Below, piece after piece: positions 1 through 12,439 of a stretch of 64,000 bases of DNA. The stretch spans positions 4,116,001 through 4,180,000 of the forward strand of contig JAWNZC010000419.1 in assembly GCA_035771165.1 (NCBI GenBank), read 5' to 3'. Under the pieces are notes generated by a model, which made no database searches, was not told the DNA's origin, and saw only the letters and a program-made list of their open reading frames with translations. Position numbers and translations under genes: made by a program. This DNA is from Paragorgia papillata (taxonomy: Eukaryota > Cnidaria > Anthozoa > Scleralcyonacea > Coralliidae). Position 1 is the stretch's first letter; every line of letters starts with the position of its first letter.

Positions 1-2338
1 AACATGAAACTGATGACCGGAATCGCTTTCAGCCTTTGCTTTAATATCTCTAAATACTTGTTTCTTTGCCATTGTTAGACTATTCTGTGTGAAAAAATTT
101 GTTCCGTCGATGGAATAATCTTCGTAAACTTTTACGTGCCGTATTTGCAAAGTTGCGCGACAATCTAACTTTTTTGTATCCTGCAAACGTATGCGCGTCT
201 TGGTTGCGTAGTCGTGCTCTTGTGATTTATTTGCTTTACAGGTACCCCTTGAGTCCTATTTTTTAAAAAGTTAGAAGATGAATGTAAGCAAAACTAAAAG
301 CATTTCATTTTACACTTAGCTTGAAATCTCAGCATTTATTATACATTTTTTCACCTTTGTAGATCCGTGTAGACAATGTCTTGTTTTGTTGCTCACAAGA
401 GTAAACGGTTTTCCGAAAAACTGTATTGGAATATCGCCTTTCTTGCTTTCGAACACGGGTGGAGCTGTATAGAAAATATGAAATGACTGTGTAAGCACGA
501 ATGCTTAATTAAACACTACAATTAAATTAAATTTTCTTGGTGACCGGAGTTATTGCAATAAAACTGAAAGGAAATACAGTTCTTTTGTTTGATTGATTTT
601 TATAGCCTGACTTTTTAGGAGCCTTGGAACTACTAACGATTTTAGCTCCTGTATAGGCTATTTGCACGATAGCCTATATTTAGAGCTTGTTTAAGGTACA
701 GAATACCCTAGTAAGCCATTTCACGAAATTTGTTACCGCCCGTGCATTTTTTCTCCGATTTGTCTTATATTTGCATAGAGTTAAGTATGTGAAGGACAGT
801 CGTATATTATGGAATAAATAAAAAATACATTATTGTTCCAGACATACTCATCAGTTTTAAAATCACAGCACCTTCGTGTCGCCGTTTAAGTTGGTCTTTT
901 TTTTTAACAAAAACCTGCCAATTTCGTTTCTTCCCATTCCCAGTGGCATTTCAATTTCATTCCCAGTGATGAAGATTTCTAAAAATTCCCGTTCCCAGGG
1001 CTGAAAATAACTACTTCCCAGGTACCATTTACCCTTCAGAACGAATGTTCTTAAGATGTAGTTATTTTCCTTTACATGTTGTGTGAGCGGGCAAATGTAG
1101 CAGACGTGAGATCAATACTTGATTCACGTCACTACAACACGTGTTCCAAACCGGTCTGACAATTAAGGCAACTTATAATTATTGTCTATATAGATAAGAA
1201 TTAAATGGTGAATGTAGAGCATTTCAAACTTTTTGGGTTACCTGAACTAGAAAATCGGCGGTGGTTCTTCTGTTTAGAATGACTTTCTGCTCGCACAAAA
1301 GACGTCGAACTAATAACCTAAAATTAATAGAATTTTTGAACGTTTTTATGCCGGTACGGTCATTGTTGGGGTTTTTTTCTATTAATAGTGCTAACCGAAT
1401 GAATGAAATACGCGAACAATAAATGGAAGGGCGCCAGTGAGGAGGTCCAGTGGTGTACCCTGAAAGAAATTTTTGAATTTTGAGTCTGAAACGGCATTTC
1501 ATGCCATGGTTGAAGTACGTCATTACAGTTAATACACACTGTCGAATATTGATTTTCAGAATGGTTGATCACGCCAGTAATTTTTCATCGGATTTGGTTG
1601 AATCTGGAAACCATTCTGAAAAAAAATTGGGGGCTGCAGCCGCCTTTCTCGACCCCCCCCCCCCCCCCCCTTGCCGGCACCACTGAAGGGCGGACATTCC
1701 GGGGATACCGCAGACCGTGCACGCGTTCGGACGACACAAGAGAGAGACTTGGACCAAGTCTATTCAGAAAGGTGTTACGAGATTTTTTTTTATAATAAGT
1801 AGTGACTTCTATTTCTAAATTTTTTTTGTGATCTTTTTAGTAATTTTTAATTTCTTTGTGATTTTTTTTTATTTTTAATAATTTCTGATTTTTTTATTTA
1901 CCGTCAGTCTTTTTTGTTTACTGCTAACGTCAGCTCCGGTTGAAGCTGAAACATCGTAGGAAAATTGTGGAAATTTGTGAGGCCAGGGGCCATCGCGCGC
2001 TCTACGCTAGTTTTCATTTCTGATAGAAAAGTTATAGTCTCACAAGGGTTTGATATGATAAATTTTTCATGTGCCAGCGCGACATAATAATTCTAGTCTT
2101 GCATAACAAAGTGGGGGAAGCGTCTGGGCCAGCGCGCTCGCTTCATATATATTAGCTAATTAATATTATATACACTAACCTGGAATTTTTCAAGCACTTC
2201 TTCGACATCTTCTGCCTTTCCATCGATATAACCGGTGCAGTATCTATCTAATTGAAGAAATCCTGCAAGTTTTTCCTTTAAAAAGCTTAACTCTGGTTGT
2301 AGTAATTCATGGCTTCCAGTCGACTTCGAGTTCGCCAT
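1..2338 (-). CDS. Unrecognised gene, 5' part, three candidate exons (partial)
   Basis: Three minus-strand exons join in frame at phase 0. Exon 1 is 2338-2180 (53 codons, MANSKSTGSHELL to EKFQ, donor CCAG|gttagt). Exon 2 is 486-355 (44 codons, SFHIFYTAPPVF to HGSTK, acceptor ttacacag, donor AAAG|gtgaaa). Exon 3 starts at 84 after ttttttcacacag and is still open at position 1 (28 codons, rich in K/R). The predicted N-terminal half is soluble, with no signal peptide or membrane segment, and mixes acidic helix-like and basic stretches. I do not recognise the family. Each splice site is plausible and all phases agree, but no transcript or homolog supports the model; exon 1 is the most convincing. 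The 1.7-kb intron 1 (487-2179) holds no other gene that I can see. Confidence 0.45.
1653..1670. repeat. Poly-C run (18 C)
   Basis: Uninterrupted cytosine tract inside the presumed intron of the minus-strand gene. A site prone to length error. Confidence 0.95.
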
Positions 2339-2436
2339 TGCGAAATTAAAATCGCGCGCGAATTAGTCATGTCAACACGTCTTATGTATTTAGCGTATAT
2401 AAATTATTTTAATTTATTTATTTTTTGCATTGAGGT

Positions 2437-2456
2437 GGGGGGGGGGGGGGGGGGGG
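2437..2456. repeat. Poly-G run (20 G)
   Basis: Uninterrupted guanine tract about 100 bp upstream of the start of the minus-strand gene. Other homopolymer runs in the window lie at 8218-8230 (G) and 50216-50234 (C). Confidence 0.95.
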
Positions 2457-2739
2457 TATAAATTTAATTTACCTTGTTTATATATTATTCAGACGTCCAT
2501 TGGGATTACTAGGTTAATTTTTAATAGACTGGGAGTTATTATCGCAAAGAATTTGCTTTTTGTTAAAAATTTCAAAGCCGGTCGAAGGCCATTTTCAAGG
2601 CTGGGCGACTGGGCGTTTATTGGATGTTAACGTTAACGGTGTACCATATAAAATATAATCGGTCGGTACATGGCGTTTCCAGAAAAAAAATTAAATGTAA
2701 TACTCTTGTTCGACTAATTCGAGAGTGTAAATAAGTAGA

Positions 2740-2875
2740 GTGCTGCGTGGCTTCAGAATGGTGAACTGCCGAGGTTTTTATTAACAAAAACCAATTACTG
2801 TTGGTTTTGACGTTTCAAGCAGAGTTCCCCATCAGAGTGAAACGTTTGAAATCTAATATTGTCTTTACTCGTTAA
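2740..2875 (-). repeat. Repeat fragment with hammerhead-like core
   Basis: On the minus strand, 2835-2809 reads CTGATGGGGAACTCTGCTTGAAACGTC, cited here as CTGATGG, a short stem, then GAAACGTC. It is the same motif found in the tandem array at 14.6-15.9 kb, next to the recurrent phrase aactgccgag. It marks a dispersed repeat family. The core is degraded here (GATGG for GATGA). Confidence 0.5.
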
Positions 2876-3267
2876 GAAAGGTCAATACTTTTGGTCCGCT
2901 GTGTAATTAAAATTAAAAACCGGGTAATAAAGCAAAAACGAACTATCGGATTTTCAGTCTTTTGATTGAGACTAACGTGGCTAATTGGTCGTTTGATGAC
3001 TGCTGACCAAAAAGATTTCATGTTCATCCTCGATCATCGCCCGGGTTATAGCAAACCCCATGCGGAACGCGTAACAAGCGGTATTTCGTATTAGCACCCA
3101 GACTCCGCTGCAACCCCGCCTTTTTTGCTCGCCCGATTTTTGTCCGCCCGCTTTTTGGCTTGCCCGATTTTTCGCTTGCCAGCTTTTCTAACTCGTCGGC
3201 CGTCGCACACAGAATCTGAGTCAAACGCGGACGCGTTTTGAAACAAACTTCATCTGTCATTTTCAAG

Positions 3268-4237
3268 TTTTATTTTATTTCATTTCATTTCATTTCATTT
3301 CATTTCGCTTCGTTTCGTTTCGTTTCTCATCTCATCTCATCTCATCTTGATCTCATCTCATCTCATCCCATCCCATCCCATCTCATCTCATCTCATCTCA
3401 TCCCATCGCATCGCATCGCATCTCATCTAGATCTCATCTTGATCTCATCTCATCTTGATCTCATCTCATCGCATCTCATCTCATCCCATCCCATCCCATC
3501 TCATCTCATCTCATCTCATCTCATCGCATCTCATCTCATCTCATCTCACCTCATCCCATCGCATCTCATCCCATCCCATCCCATCGCATCTCATCTCATC
3601 TCATCTCATCCCATCCCATCGCATCGCATCTCATCTCATCGATCTTATGCATCTCATCTCATCTCATCTCATCGATCTCATGCATCTCATCCCATCATCT
3701 CATCTCATCATCTCATCTCATCGATCTCATCTCATCCCATCCCATCCCATCCCATCCCATCCCATCCCATCCCATCCCATCTCATCTCATCTCATCTCAT
3801 CTCATCTCATCTCATCATCTCATCTCATCGATCTCATCTCATCTCATCATCTCATCGATCTCATCTCATCATCTCATCTCATCTCATCTCATCTCATCTC
3901 ATCCCATCCCATCCCATCTCATCATCTCATCTCATCCCATCTCATCATCTCATCCCATCTCATCTCATCCCATCTCATCTCATCCCATCTCATCATCTCA
4001 TCTCATCCCATTCCCATCCCATCTCATCATCTCATCTCATCCCATCCCATCTCATCTCATCATCTCATCTCATCTCATCATCTCATCCCATCCCATCCCA
4101 TCTCATCATCTCATCTCATCTCATCATCTCATCATCTCATCTCATCCCATCCCATCCCATCCCATCCCATCCCATCTCATCTCATCTCATCTCATCTCAT
4201 CTCATCATCCCATCTCATCTCATCTCATCTCATCCGA
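3268..4237. repeat. CATCT/CATCC pentanucleotide satellite
   Basis: About 970 bp of ATTTC units passing into CTCAT, CCCAT and GCAT variants, with occasional CATGATC-type junctions. Because the period of five is not a multiple of three and the unit has no stop codon, long frames of S-H-L-I-P residues stay open on the plus strand; they are not genes. Confidence 0.97.
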
Positions 4238-4239
4238 AT

Positions 4240-5300
4240 CCCATGCACCGTGTTCAGGGAACCGGATGAGATCATACGACCGGAACAAAAACCTTTCCTA
4301 TCATGGCTATAAAGTATAAACTAACTTTCTTTGTCAAAAAATCAGTCTACGTTGGTTTCCGGCTAATTTATAATTACCATATCATATACTAGCTTCGTTC
4401 GTCAATTCCCATCAACAATATACGTTGTCGAGTAGGGTCAATGCCTTCTCTAGTTAATGCAAATCTTCTTCTAATTACAACCTATGTTGTTTCAATATCA
4501 TAATTTTTTTGTCAGTTTCTATGTTCGAGCAATTAGCGCGGATTACTTTGATGTCAGCACTGGATATGTCACAGTCAGTCACACCAACGTATTGTGCATA
4601 CATTTAATTGTGTGGGTGTTAGTTAGTAAGGCTACCTGAAGGTCTTCGGCACTTGTTCTGCCGATCGATGACTTGGCAATCATCTGGAAAATTGGAAATG
4701 TTGCCGTTTTTAGCACTCATGTGAGTGAGATATACGCGTCTCTATTATTGTAATATACGAAAAACCATTTAGAGTTCGCATGGGGAAAATGTCAGCCGGG
4801 TCAGGCGAGATGGGTGGTCTGGAGGATCTCGGTAAAAAGTGCAGTAAAAACTTCTCGAATTCGCAAATGGGCCGTATTTGATATACGGTATTTCGCGTTC
4901 TGGTTTGCTAAAATACACTCTTTGACTTTGGCTGCACGTTCGAGCGCCCTATGCCAGGAAAATGAGATGAAATGAATTTCTTCCCAAACAAGATAAAACT
5001 AAGGGTCAACCAGTTGATAATGATATTCAGACCACTCAGGTGATTATCTCCTGATTTTCGGCCATATAAAGAGCCCCTTAACATCTCAATATGTTTCCAC
5101 TTTCTTTGTCTCGACAGACTCGACTGTCTTTGGTGTGGCCGTTGCTGGACGCAGAACGCTTTCAATCGGTCTTTGGCGTAAATATATATAAAGTATATAT
5201 CAGACCGATACAACAAGTCACAATTTTATATCTGTTTCATCTATAATAGTTGGAAGAAAGAGGGACAAAAACATATTCTTCGTTTCTTTAAACAAGGTTT
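4240..5300. other. No gene seen
   Basis: AT-rich sequence between the satellite and the CDK-inhibitor promoter. Reading frames are short and lack splice support or recognisable motifs. Confidence 0.6.
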
Positions 5301-5304
5301 TGTT

Positions 5305-5619
5305 GCCAGCAAATTGGCGTTGTTTCTGGTGCATTCCCGCGCTTTCCCGCCAAATTCCGATGAAATCAATATCGCTTTTCTCTCACGTAATATTCGCTCC
5401 GCCCCTTTCGCCATCACCTAGCAACAATGGGCATTGATGTTTGGAATGGGCCAATCAGAAGCGCAGTTTATGACGGAACAGGAAATATTACACTAAACAC
5501 TTTGAAATTTTTTTACTACGAACGGCACGCTCGAGTTGATGCGTAGACGATTTTCGATTTCACTCCTACGAAGCCGAATTTGATAAGAAATTGTTTCGGT
5601 TCAGAAGTCGCTATTTGTT
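5305..5619 (+). promoter_or_regulatory. Likely promoter of the CDK-inhibitor gene, E2F and CCAAT-like sites
   Basis: TTTCCCGCC at 5343-5351 matches the E2F consensus TTTSSCGC; an AAATTGGCG at 5311-5319 is a second weaker match. CCAAT lies at 5451-5455. The block is more GC-rich than its surroundings and sits 165-310 bp before the start codon. No TATA box is evident. E2F control would suit a cell-cycle gene, but this is inference from motifs alone. Confidence 0.5.
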
Positions 5620-7756
5620 ATGAGTGTGGCCAAAGTATTCCGGCCAATTGTAGCAATGGATACGGAGCGTTACGGAGCAGGAATCAGTCCATCTCACTGT
5701 CGAAATCTCTTTGGTCCTGTCGACCACGAGCAACTACGAACTGAACTTCAGGAAGAGCTGAGACGCATCGTCAAAAAGAAAGAGCGAAGATGGAACTTCG
5801 ATTTTGTCAACGAAAGACCTTTGGCTGGGGACTTTCTCTGGCAAAGAATCGGGGAGAATCGGACGGTGGGATTTTCAACGATCGCGACGCCAACTGAGAG
5901 TCGAAGCGCGTGCCAAGCGACTGTTGACACCGATATTCCGACTGCGACGTGTGAAGAGAACCAGAATGACACGAAACAATCGCCGAGTAATTCCAAAGCA
6001 AACTGTATGAAAACGCCGGAACGAGTGACAACGAAACCTCAACGAAGATCTCCGAGAATCACAGGTTAGTTTTGATGCATTTGGCTTCAAAGTTTCGCCT
6101 TTTTCTGCCAATGTATTCGCTAATTTCTGCTCCTGCTACTTCTTGCAACTTCAATGTATTTAATATATATAATAAATGGACGTCACTGATTAAGTAGATT
6201 TGAAACAAATGCTGAAGCAGTGATTATTTATCAGCGTTTTAATGGACAAATGTACGGTAATGTCGATTTGAAAGCTCGCAGTAGTTAATCTTTATTGTTT
6301 AATGGAATCGGGAAATGGCTCTTAGTAATAGCTATCGGTCAGTGAAATCAATGTGTTTGTTTTTTTCGAATGAACCTTCTGTTACCTGAAATGTGCCTAA
6401 AGCCTTTTCGAACAAGGGGTTGACGATAATGAGTTGATGTTAAACTTCGATGGCGTTTTAGTAAGAGGTAAACTATAACAGCAATTCTGTTTCGTTGGCA
6501 GATTATCTTCGAGGAAGAAAAAAACCGTCGACTTCGCGAGAGATTAAATTTAGTCGCCATGCGGGAGATGACAGACTGACAACGAAGCAAGTCCAAACAG
6601 GCAGATTTCCCAGCAGGGGTCGAACAACCAAACAATCGACACTCGATGAATTATTGCCAAAGGTATGTATAAAACGGTAAACACGGATCGTTTATGGCAA
6701 ACAGTACTGCCATAAGCAAGCCAAACTACAAACAGTTTATCGACAAAGCAGACGAAGGGAAGCATGTTGACATAAACTTGACTGCTGCCTAGAATGTCTG
6801 AGGGTTTACAGTATAAATAGATCACAGCTCGGACCACAGAGTAAAATAAAGGGATGGGTATAATAGATAATCCCTTTACCCAACTACAACCAAACTAGGC
6901 AATTTTCTGCTACATAAAACTACGATAAAACCAACTAATTTATAACGATAAAGCGGAAACTTGGGATTATTTTGTTCTACTCCAAATAGCGACATTTTAT
7001 ATCTTGACGTCCCGATTATGGAACTCACGCACCTTTCGGTTAATTTTTCTCCGCACGACACCTCACATTATTGGCGAGGTTCAGATCACACTTCCACTAC
7101 GTACCGCTACCGTAAATATAATTAAGCATGTCAAATATTGTTCTTACGTTCAGTAATGGTCTCAAACCTAGTGCAAAAAGAAAGCGTTTTACGATACCAG
7201 GATTAAAACCAACTACGACTACAGGACGAAAAAACGAACATTTACACCACATTTACCGCAGCAGCGGTAGTGGAAGTGTGATCTGAACTCGCTAATGAAG
7301 GGTGTGGACCTTTTTGGATAATCATAAGTAATCTTATAGCATTAATCAGTTAGTAAAATCCTTTTAATACGGGGCCGTAATGGCAATTTACAGACCTTTA
7401 GTAGTGATTTCTATTTAGAGTTTGTATCAAGCGCGTTCGAACACAGTTTAAATTACAAAACATCCTTATTTGGTTTCAACATGACGATAATTGTTGAAGA
7501 CCACTTTGCTGGCCAAGGTGACAGCTGTTTGTTGGGATTGAAGCGAGATTCTCATTGTTGTTTTGGCGTGTAGAAATCTCATTTGAAATTCACAACGGTT
7601 GAATTCCCACGGGCTTCGATTACTTGTTTAATGATGGGTTTTGTTTCATGAAGACGGAAAAACCCATTACGAAATATTACTAACATGAAAATCATTTGTT
7701 CTATTGTGTCGTTGCAGTTGAGACGCAGACACGCAAGCGGCAAGACGTCCAGCTGA
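5620..7756 (+). CDS. CDKN1: Cip/Kip-family CDK inhibitor (p21/p27-like), three exons
   Basis: Exons 5620-6064, 6502-6662 and 7718-7756 (stop TGA) join in frame (phases 1 and 0) to give 214 residues; p27 has 198. The kinase-inhibitory domain is clear: CRNLFGPVDHEQL at 27-39 holds the cyclin-binding RxLFG motif, then a charged helix, then WNFDFVNERPLAGDFLW at 58-74, which contacts the CDK N-lobe in p27. The tyrosine-rich 3-10 helix that fills the ATP site in p27 is not evident. Downstream are S/T-P sites at T90, S121, T132 and S144, a basic stretch RGRKKP, and near the C-terminus Q193-STLDELL, a PIP-box-like motif with leucines in place of aromatics, followed by a basic tail (LRRRHASGK) from exon 3. 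Family members bind cyclin-CDK in the nucleus and block G1/S. Exons 1 and 2 are firm; the 12-codon exon 3 rests on acceptor gttgcag and phase. Confidence 0.86.
7066..7297. mobile_element. Small inverted-repeat element (MITE) in CDK-inhibitor intron 2
   Basis: Ends are near-identical in inverted orientation: CATTATTGGCGAGGTTCAGA on the left, and CATTAGCGAGTTCAGATCAC as the reverse complement of the right end, both continuing through CACTTCCACTAC. About 232 bp, non-coding. Confidence 0.7.
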
Positions 7757-7759
7757 GAA

Positions 7760-10350
7760 AAGGCGACCTGCCCACTCTTTCAACAAGAAAGGATGTTTTA
7801 TTAAAAGGAAATTGTAAATATGCTTCTCGGTTGAATTTTAATAGGCGTGCGGGTTCCCTTTGGAAAGAGCCGTAGAGACCAGCGGAGTGACAGAGCTTAA
7901 AATATGATTTAAAAGCAGCCTCTGCCAAAATTATAACCGCAATTGTTTTATAATTTGATTAACAGCCAAAAAAGGCAGTGTTAATAACTAGTAACCCTAA
8001 TTTGATATTGGACCTCTGTTTGCATAGAGCTCACTATAGCCTGATCCTGTTCCCTCACCACACCTGACAATTGATCATGTGTACAATTAATTGGTTCTTT
8101 CTCACTAAATAAATTTAGCAAGGGTACCTCAATTCATGTCAATTGAGCTATTCCTGGCTATTACATATTTGTCACTAACATTAGGCATAATTTCTGTGCA
8201 TGGTCAACTGATAGGGTGGGGGGGGGGGGGTGGAGGTTGAATAGTGAATATGGTCGACTTAATGAGCAATCTATCACCTAATAGGTGCCCTGTGTGGGGT
8301 AAGGTTATTTATTTTGTTGATCTTTCAACATCAATTTGGGTATACAGAATTTTGATGTGAAGAATTTGAACTTGTCTCAAAATAACCTGTTCCTGTCCAG
8401 AGTGTGGTTTTTTTACAAGTTTACTCTGGCCAATATCAGTAATCCATTTGTCAAAGTTGGTCATTGACAGGTTGTTAAAATTACAGCTGGCTGTCAGGGA
8501 GAGTCATCACATCACCTACATTTGTATTTCAGCTAAACTCCTTTGTGAGCCATTCATTTCGAATAACTCACTTTCCTTTTAAAAAAGTCAAAAAACAATC
8601 TGAAATCTGTAAACCCATTAGCAAAGTAGTCAGCAGTCTTTGACTGTATGCCTTAACTGCCCTATTGCCAGCTGCTTTCAAACTTCCTGACAATCCTGAC
8701 TGATAGGTTAGCTTTATAATTTGCTTGATGAGGCCTCATTTATCTCTTGTTTGTACATGTCAATCATTTAGGTCATGTTAAATAACATTTTATTTGAAGT
8801 CACTTTGGACAACATAATATAGGTGTATTATATACGGACAAAAATAAAGTTGTCATAAAAAGATGCTTTTAATTTAAATGGAACTTTCATTCAAAAATAA
8901 ATTATATTCAAATAAAAGGCATACCGGTATATGTATAGTACGGTATCATGCTCCATATTGTTGTGAAATGTTTTCACATTTGTATATTTTGCTTAAATGT
9001 ACATATGCTTACAGCTCAACATTAATGGTGTAGAGTGGGTGTTTTCTTTTGAATTTTAATGTTATTGAGTGCTTTAAAATTGAGAAGGAGGCACCAATTT
9101 CGAATTTGTAGAGGTGGTTTCCAAAAGCACAAAATATGAAAATCAAAATGACATTTCTTGAAACAAAAGCAGATATTTAACAACATTTTTAAACATGATA
9201 CTTTAATGCCTTTTATTAAAAATATTATTTATTTTTTGACTGGAGTTCCATTTTATTCATGATTCATATAATTTAGGCATTCTTGTTTGTGTCTATTAAG
9301 TTGCCTTAGATATTGAAAACAACTGTGCCTTTTACACGATACTTGTAACTCAAATATGACATCTCACTTTCTATGAGAAATTTTTTCATGATATCTTACA
9401 CTGCTAATGTCAACCGAAAAATTTCGACTGACTCGAGTGGGATTTGAACTGGTCTTTCAGTCGCTTGCACCTAAGTGGAAACACCGGTCCCATCAAAACA
9501 TGTTCTATTTCAACATCAAACATAAAAGTTTTTCTTGAAAACATATTGTACATCACATCTTGCCAATCCCACAGTGTCAATTTCAAAACGGTTAACTTTT
9601 GAACGTGTTTTGAGAGGTGATGTTTATTGTTTCCACTTAGGTGCAAATGACAGTATTTAAGACATCTTATTTTCACCCATTTTCTATTTAATATATTTTA
9701 TATTTTTTACCAATTCTGTATATAACTAGTTGAACAAAGGCAAGGTGCTTGCGAGTAAAAACTAGGCTGTCATACATGCAGTAGAAAACTACTGTTTTAA
9801 CACTCCTTTTGATAAAGGAGTATAATGTGTTTTAGTATAATTTAAATTTTAAAAGTTTGGTTCCAGTTATTGAAATGAACTCAGATTATAAATGAGCATG
9901 CATGAGGACTTTTTGTAAAGAAGAATTAAAATAGAAACAACTAATACGGGTAAATTATGTAGTTAAAGTTAGTGTTCAATGTAGCTGTTTTAAATAAAAA
10001 AACAAAAAACAACTTATGTTCAATTGGTTTGTTTATGTTGCTTGTGTGCTATTTTTGTAAAGGATGTCAAACCTTATTGTTCAGTTAATGGGGCACATAT
10101 TTCACCTAATGTAACTACAAGTAGGCCAGACCAAGTAAACACTTTAAAGTGCATATAAAGCCAAATTTTTTTCCATCTGAATACGTTCTACATAGAGCAA
10201 ACAGTTGTTCAGTGAAATATTTTTTGATTGGAGCTATTCTGCAATGTTTTTTTGGCGATTCACATTTCTAGTATGGTAATGAGATGACATCTATTGTAGG
10301 CAAATTGGCTTTCTTTCTCTTTTTGGCAAGATAAAACTGACTCGTACAAT
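7760..10350. other. No gene seen
   Basis: AT-rich intergenic sequence with a 13-G run at 8218-8230. Frames are short and unsupported. A B-box-like GTTCAAATCCC on the minus strand near 9450 hints at an old tRNA-derived SINE fragment. Confidence 0.55.
8108..8113 (+). terminator. Candidate poly(A) signal AATAAA
   Basis: First canonical AATAAA found by eye downstream of the CDK-inhibitor stop, about 350 bp away. Position is plausible; usage is unknown. Confidence 0.3.
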
Positions 10351-10357
10351 ATGGAAC

Positions 10358-10479
10358 ATAAATACGTTTTGTGGAAACACCACGTAAAATATTTCTTTGC
10401 TAAGCTTTCGGCCTGTTGACTCAGGCCTTCATCAGAGCAAATAAATATTTTACGTGGTGTTTCCACAAAACTTATTTAT
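10358..10479. repeat. Hairpin with hammerhead-like centre
   Basis: Inverted arms share TTTGTGGAAACACCACGTAA and flank a centre whose minus strand reads CTGATGAAGGCCTG, a 6-nt loop, then CAGGCCGAAAGC (10435-10404). The inner stem GGCCTG/CAGGCC is a perfect six pairs. The layout CTGATGA, stem, GAAA recalls a hammerhead core, but no GUH cleavage triplet follows in place. Confidence 0.6.
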
Positions 10480-10708
10480 ATTACATTATCGCCATGAAAA
10501 CTTTCAAAGAATTAAATATGGAACATGTTGTTCAAACACACCATTAATGGGTCATGTCACTCCTGCAAATAAATCAATATTGTATAGATAATGATGACTA
10601 CTTCGGCGTCATCTCATTACCATTTTGAATTAAAGTAATAAAGGTTGTTCCAATCTAAAAAAATATTTCGTTGCTCAACCAGGAAATGTCAATGTCTTGA
10701 ATTATTAC

Positions 10709-10779
10709 TCAGACAAGCAAAGGTTTCCTAAATTCCTAATAATAATTCTTAGGAATTTAGGAAACCTTTGCTTGTCTGA
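10709..10779. repeat. Perfect 31-bp hairpin
   Basis: TCAGACAAGCAAAGGTTTCC and the next 11 bases at 10709-10739 are matched exactly in inverted orientation at 10749-10779, with a 9-base loop. The exact match suggests a recent event or a folded transcript. Confidence 0.85.
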
Positions 10780-10820
10780 GTTTTGGCCTATATTAAAATA
10801 GTATCCTAAAAATATATTAA

Positions 10821-11111
10821 GGTGAAGTAATACGAGCAAGAAATTATATTGCTGCAACATTATTGCGTTGCAAGTTGAAAAGCGTTGTTGCACCATATTA
10901 CCACCCACCTTAAACACTGTCACGCAACAATTATTTTGTTGCAAGTTGAATCAGCATGTTGTAGCAAGTAGAACTGGAGTCTACTTTTTCCCACAAATTG
11001 TTTCAACTTACTACAAAATTAAATCAGTGTTGCGCAACAACGCTTTTCAACTTGCAACGAAACAAAGTTGCGTTGCAAGTTGAAGAAATATGTTGCCCGT
11101 ATTACCTCACC
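10821..11111. mobile_element. MITE with TTAA/TTTA flanks
   Basis: Ends GGTGAAGTAATACGAGCAA and, inverted, GGTGAGGTAATACGGGCAA. Flanks are TTAA (10817-10820) and TTTA. The interior is built from repeats of GTTGCAAGTTGAA in both orientations. Non-coding. Confidence 0.7.
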
Positions 11112-11402
11112 TTTATACTCGAATATATTTTTTCCAACTAACCTTGAGCCATGTACGGTATTTTGACTCGACTATCTAGGTGGTAAAACAATGAAAAATT
11201 ATGCAATTTAAAGTGGGGAACCAAGATGAAATAATACAGTGAAATTTATCAGTACTGTACATGAACTAAAGTTTATAGTTCCTCAATCGCTCAAAAGTCA
11301 TTTCAAATGTATTTTCTCAACTACAATTAATATATAGTAGCTCCATAGACCTTATTCAAAAATGGCCGTCGAATTAGAATTCTTTTATGTGTATATAAAT
11401 TA

Positions 11403-11588
11403 TCACTTAATTATGTTCTGGCTAACGCCAGACGGTTTTATTCACCTCTGGGGAAGCCCTCGGACAGGAATGAGTTATAAACTATCTCTCTAACTCTTTC
11501 CTGTCCGAATTGGTCTTTAGTATTTTATTCTGGCTAACGCCAGGCGATTTTATCACCTCTGGGGAAGCCCTCGGACAGGAATGAGTTA
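11403..11588. mobile_element. Dimer of the ~100-bp TAACTC MITE
   Basis: Two direct copies of an element whose inner part is TTCTGGCTAACGCCAGACG and whose ends are TAACTCTTTCCTGTCCGA and, inverted, TAACTCATTCCTGTCCGA. The first copy is 5' truncated and the second (11491-11588) is full. The spacer TAAACTATCTC is the same as in the dimers at 26.3 and 49.7 kb. Confidence 0.8.
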
Positions 11589-11599
11589 TACAGTGAATA

Positions 11600-12430
11600 T
11601 ATATTATAATTTTTATTTCAGAAATTTATCAGTACTGTACACGAACTAAAGTTTATAGTTGCTCAATTGCTCAAGTAATTTCAAATGTGTACGATTTTCA
11701 CTACAATTAATATATGGTACAGTATTTCTACTTAATTACTAGGATAGTAGCTCCATAGATCTTATTCAAAAATGGCCGCGGAATTAGAATTCTTAGAAGT
11801 GCATAGAAATTATCCCTTAATTATGACCTCGTTTTAAAGCAAAATTTGTTTTGAATTTCCCTAAATGAAAACGAGTTCGTAAGGGCTAATTTATTGCATA
11901 TACAGTGAATATATATTATAATTTATATGTATATAAATTTTAATTCTTAGGCCATTTTTGAATAAGGTCTATAGTTTGCTGATTTAGAGTGGAAATCCAA
12001 GATAAAAATTCAAATATTTCTATGAAGTTTGAGAATTTTGGAATTCTTGCTTTTCCCGCTTCTTTTTAGCTGATGTCAGCGAAATCCGGAATTCGAGTGG
12101 TTACTAAGTTTTAATAGCCTGTGTGCAGGCTGAAGCCCCCTTAATTGCTGTATATATTCAGGCGCCGTACACGAGCTAAATGAATTCTGAGCGCTTTTCT
12201 CGAAATATTTATCGTTCTAGTGTAATATTTTCTACGTTGCACATAGAGCAGGCATAAATATACTGAGAGTCAAAAATATAGGTCGTAATTTAGTGGCAGA
12301 ACTACAGGAGATTAAAATGTCAAATATTTGGTCGATTAACACGGGGGCGCCATGTTTGTTGATCTCTTGAACTGATTACAACACGTTACACGTAGATTTT
12401 TCTTGTGCAACTTTCGTCGCCAAAAAAATA
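11600..12430. other. No gene; internal duplication
   Basis: Blocks near 11220-11400 (AAATTTATCAGTACTGTACA to tccatagacctt) recur at 11620-11800 and, in part inverted, near 11940. Otherwise AT-rich with no supported frame. Confidence 0.5.
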
Positions 12431-12439
12431 TTATCCAAA

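Noticed and set aside
3238..4312. Plus-strand frames of 343 and 285 codons rich in S-H-L-I-P
   Set aside because: Translation of a CATCT/CATCC microsatellite in two frames at once; no non-repeat domain.
9405..9480. tRNA gene on the minus strand
   Set aside because: Only a B-box-like GTTCAAATCCC is recognisable; no acceptor or anticodon arm could be folded.
10404..10435. Working hammerhead ribozyme at 10.4 kb
   Set aside because: Stem II is perfect but GAAA is followed by GCTTAGC with no GUH triplet in position, so I record it only as hammerhead-like.
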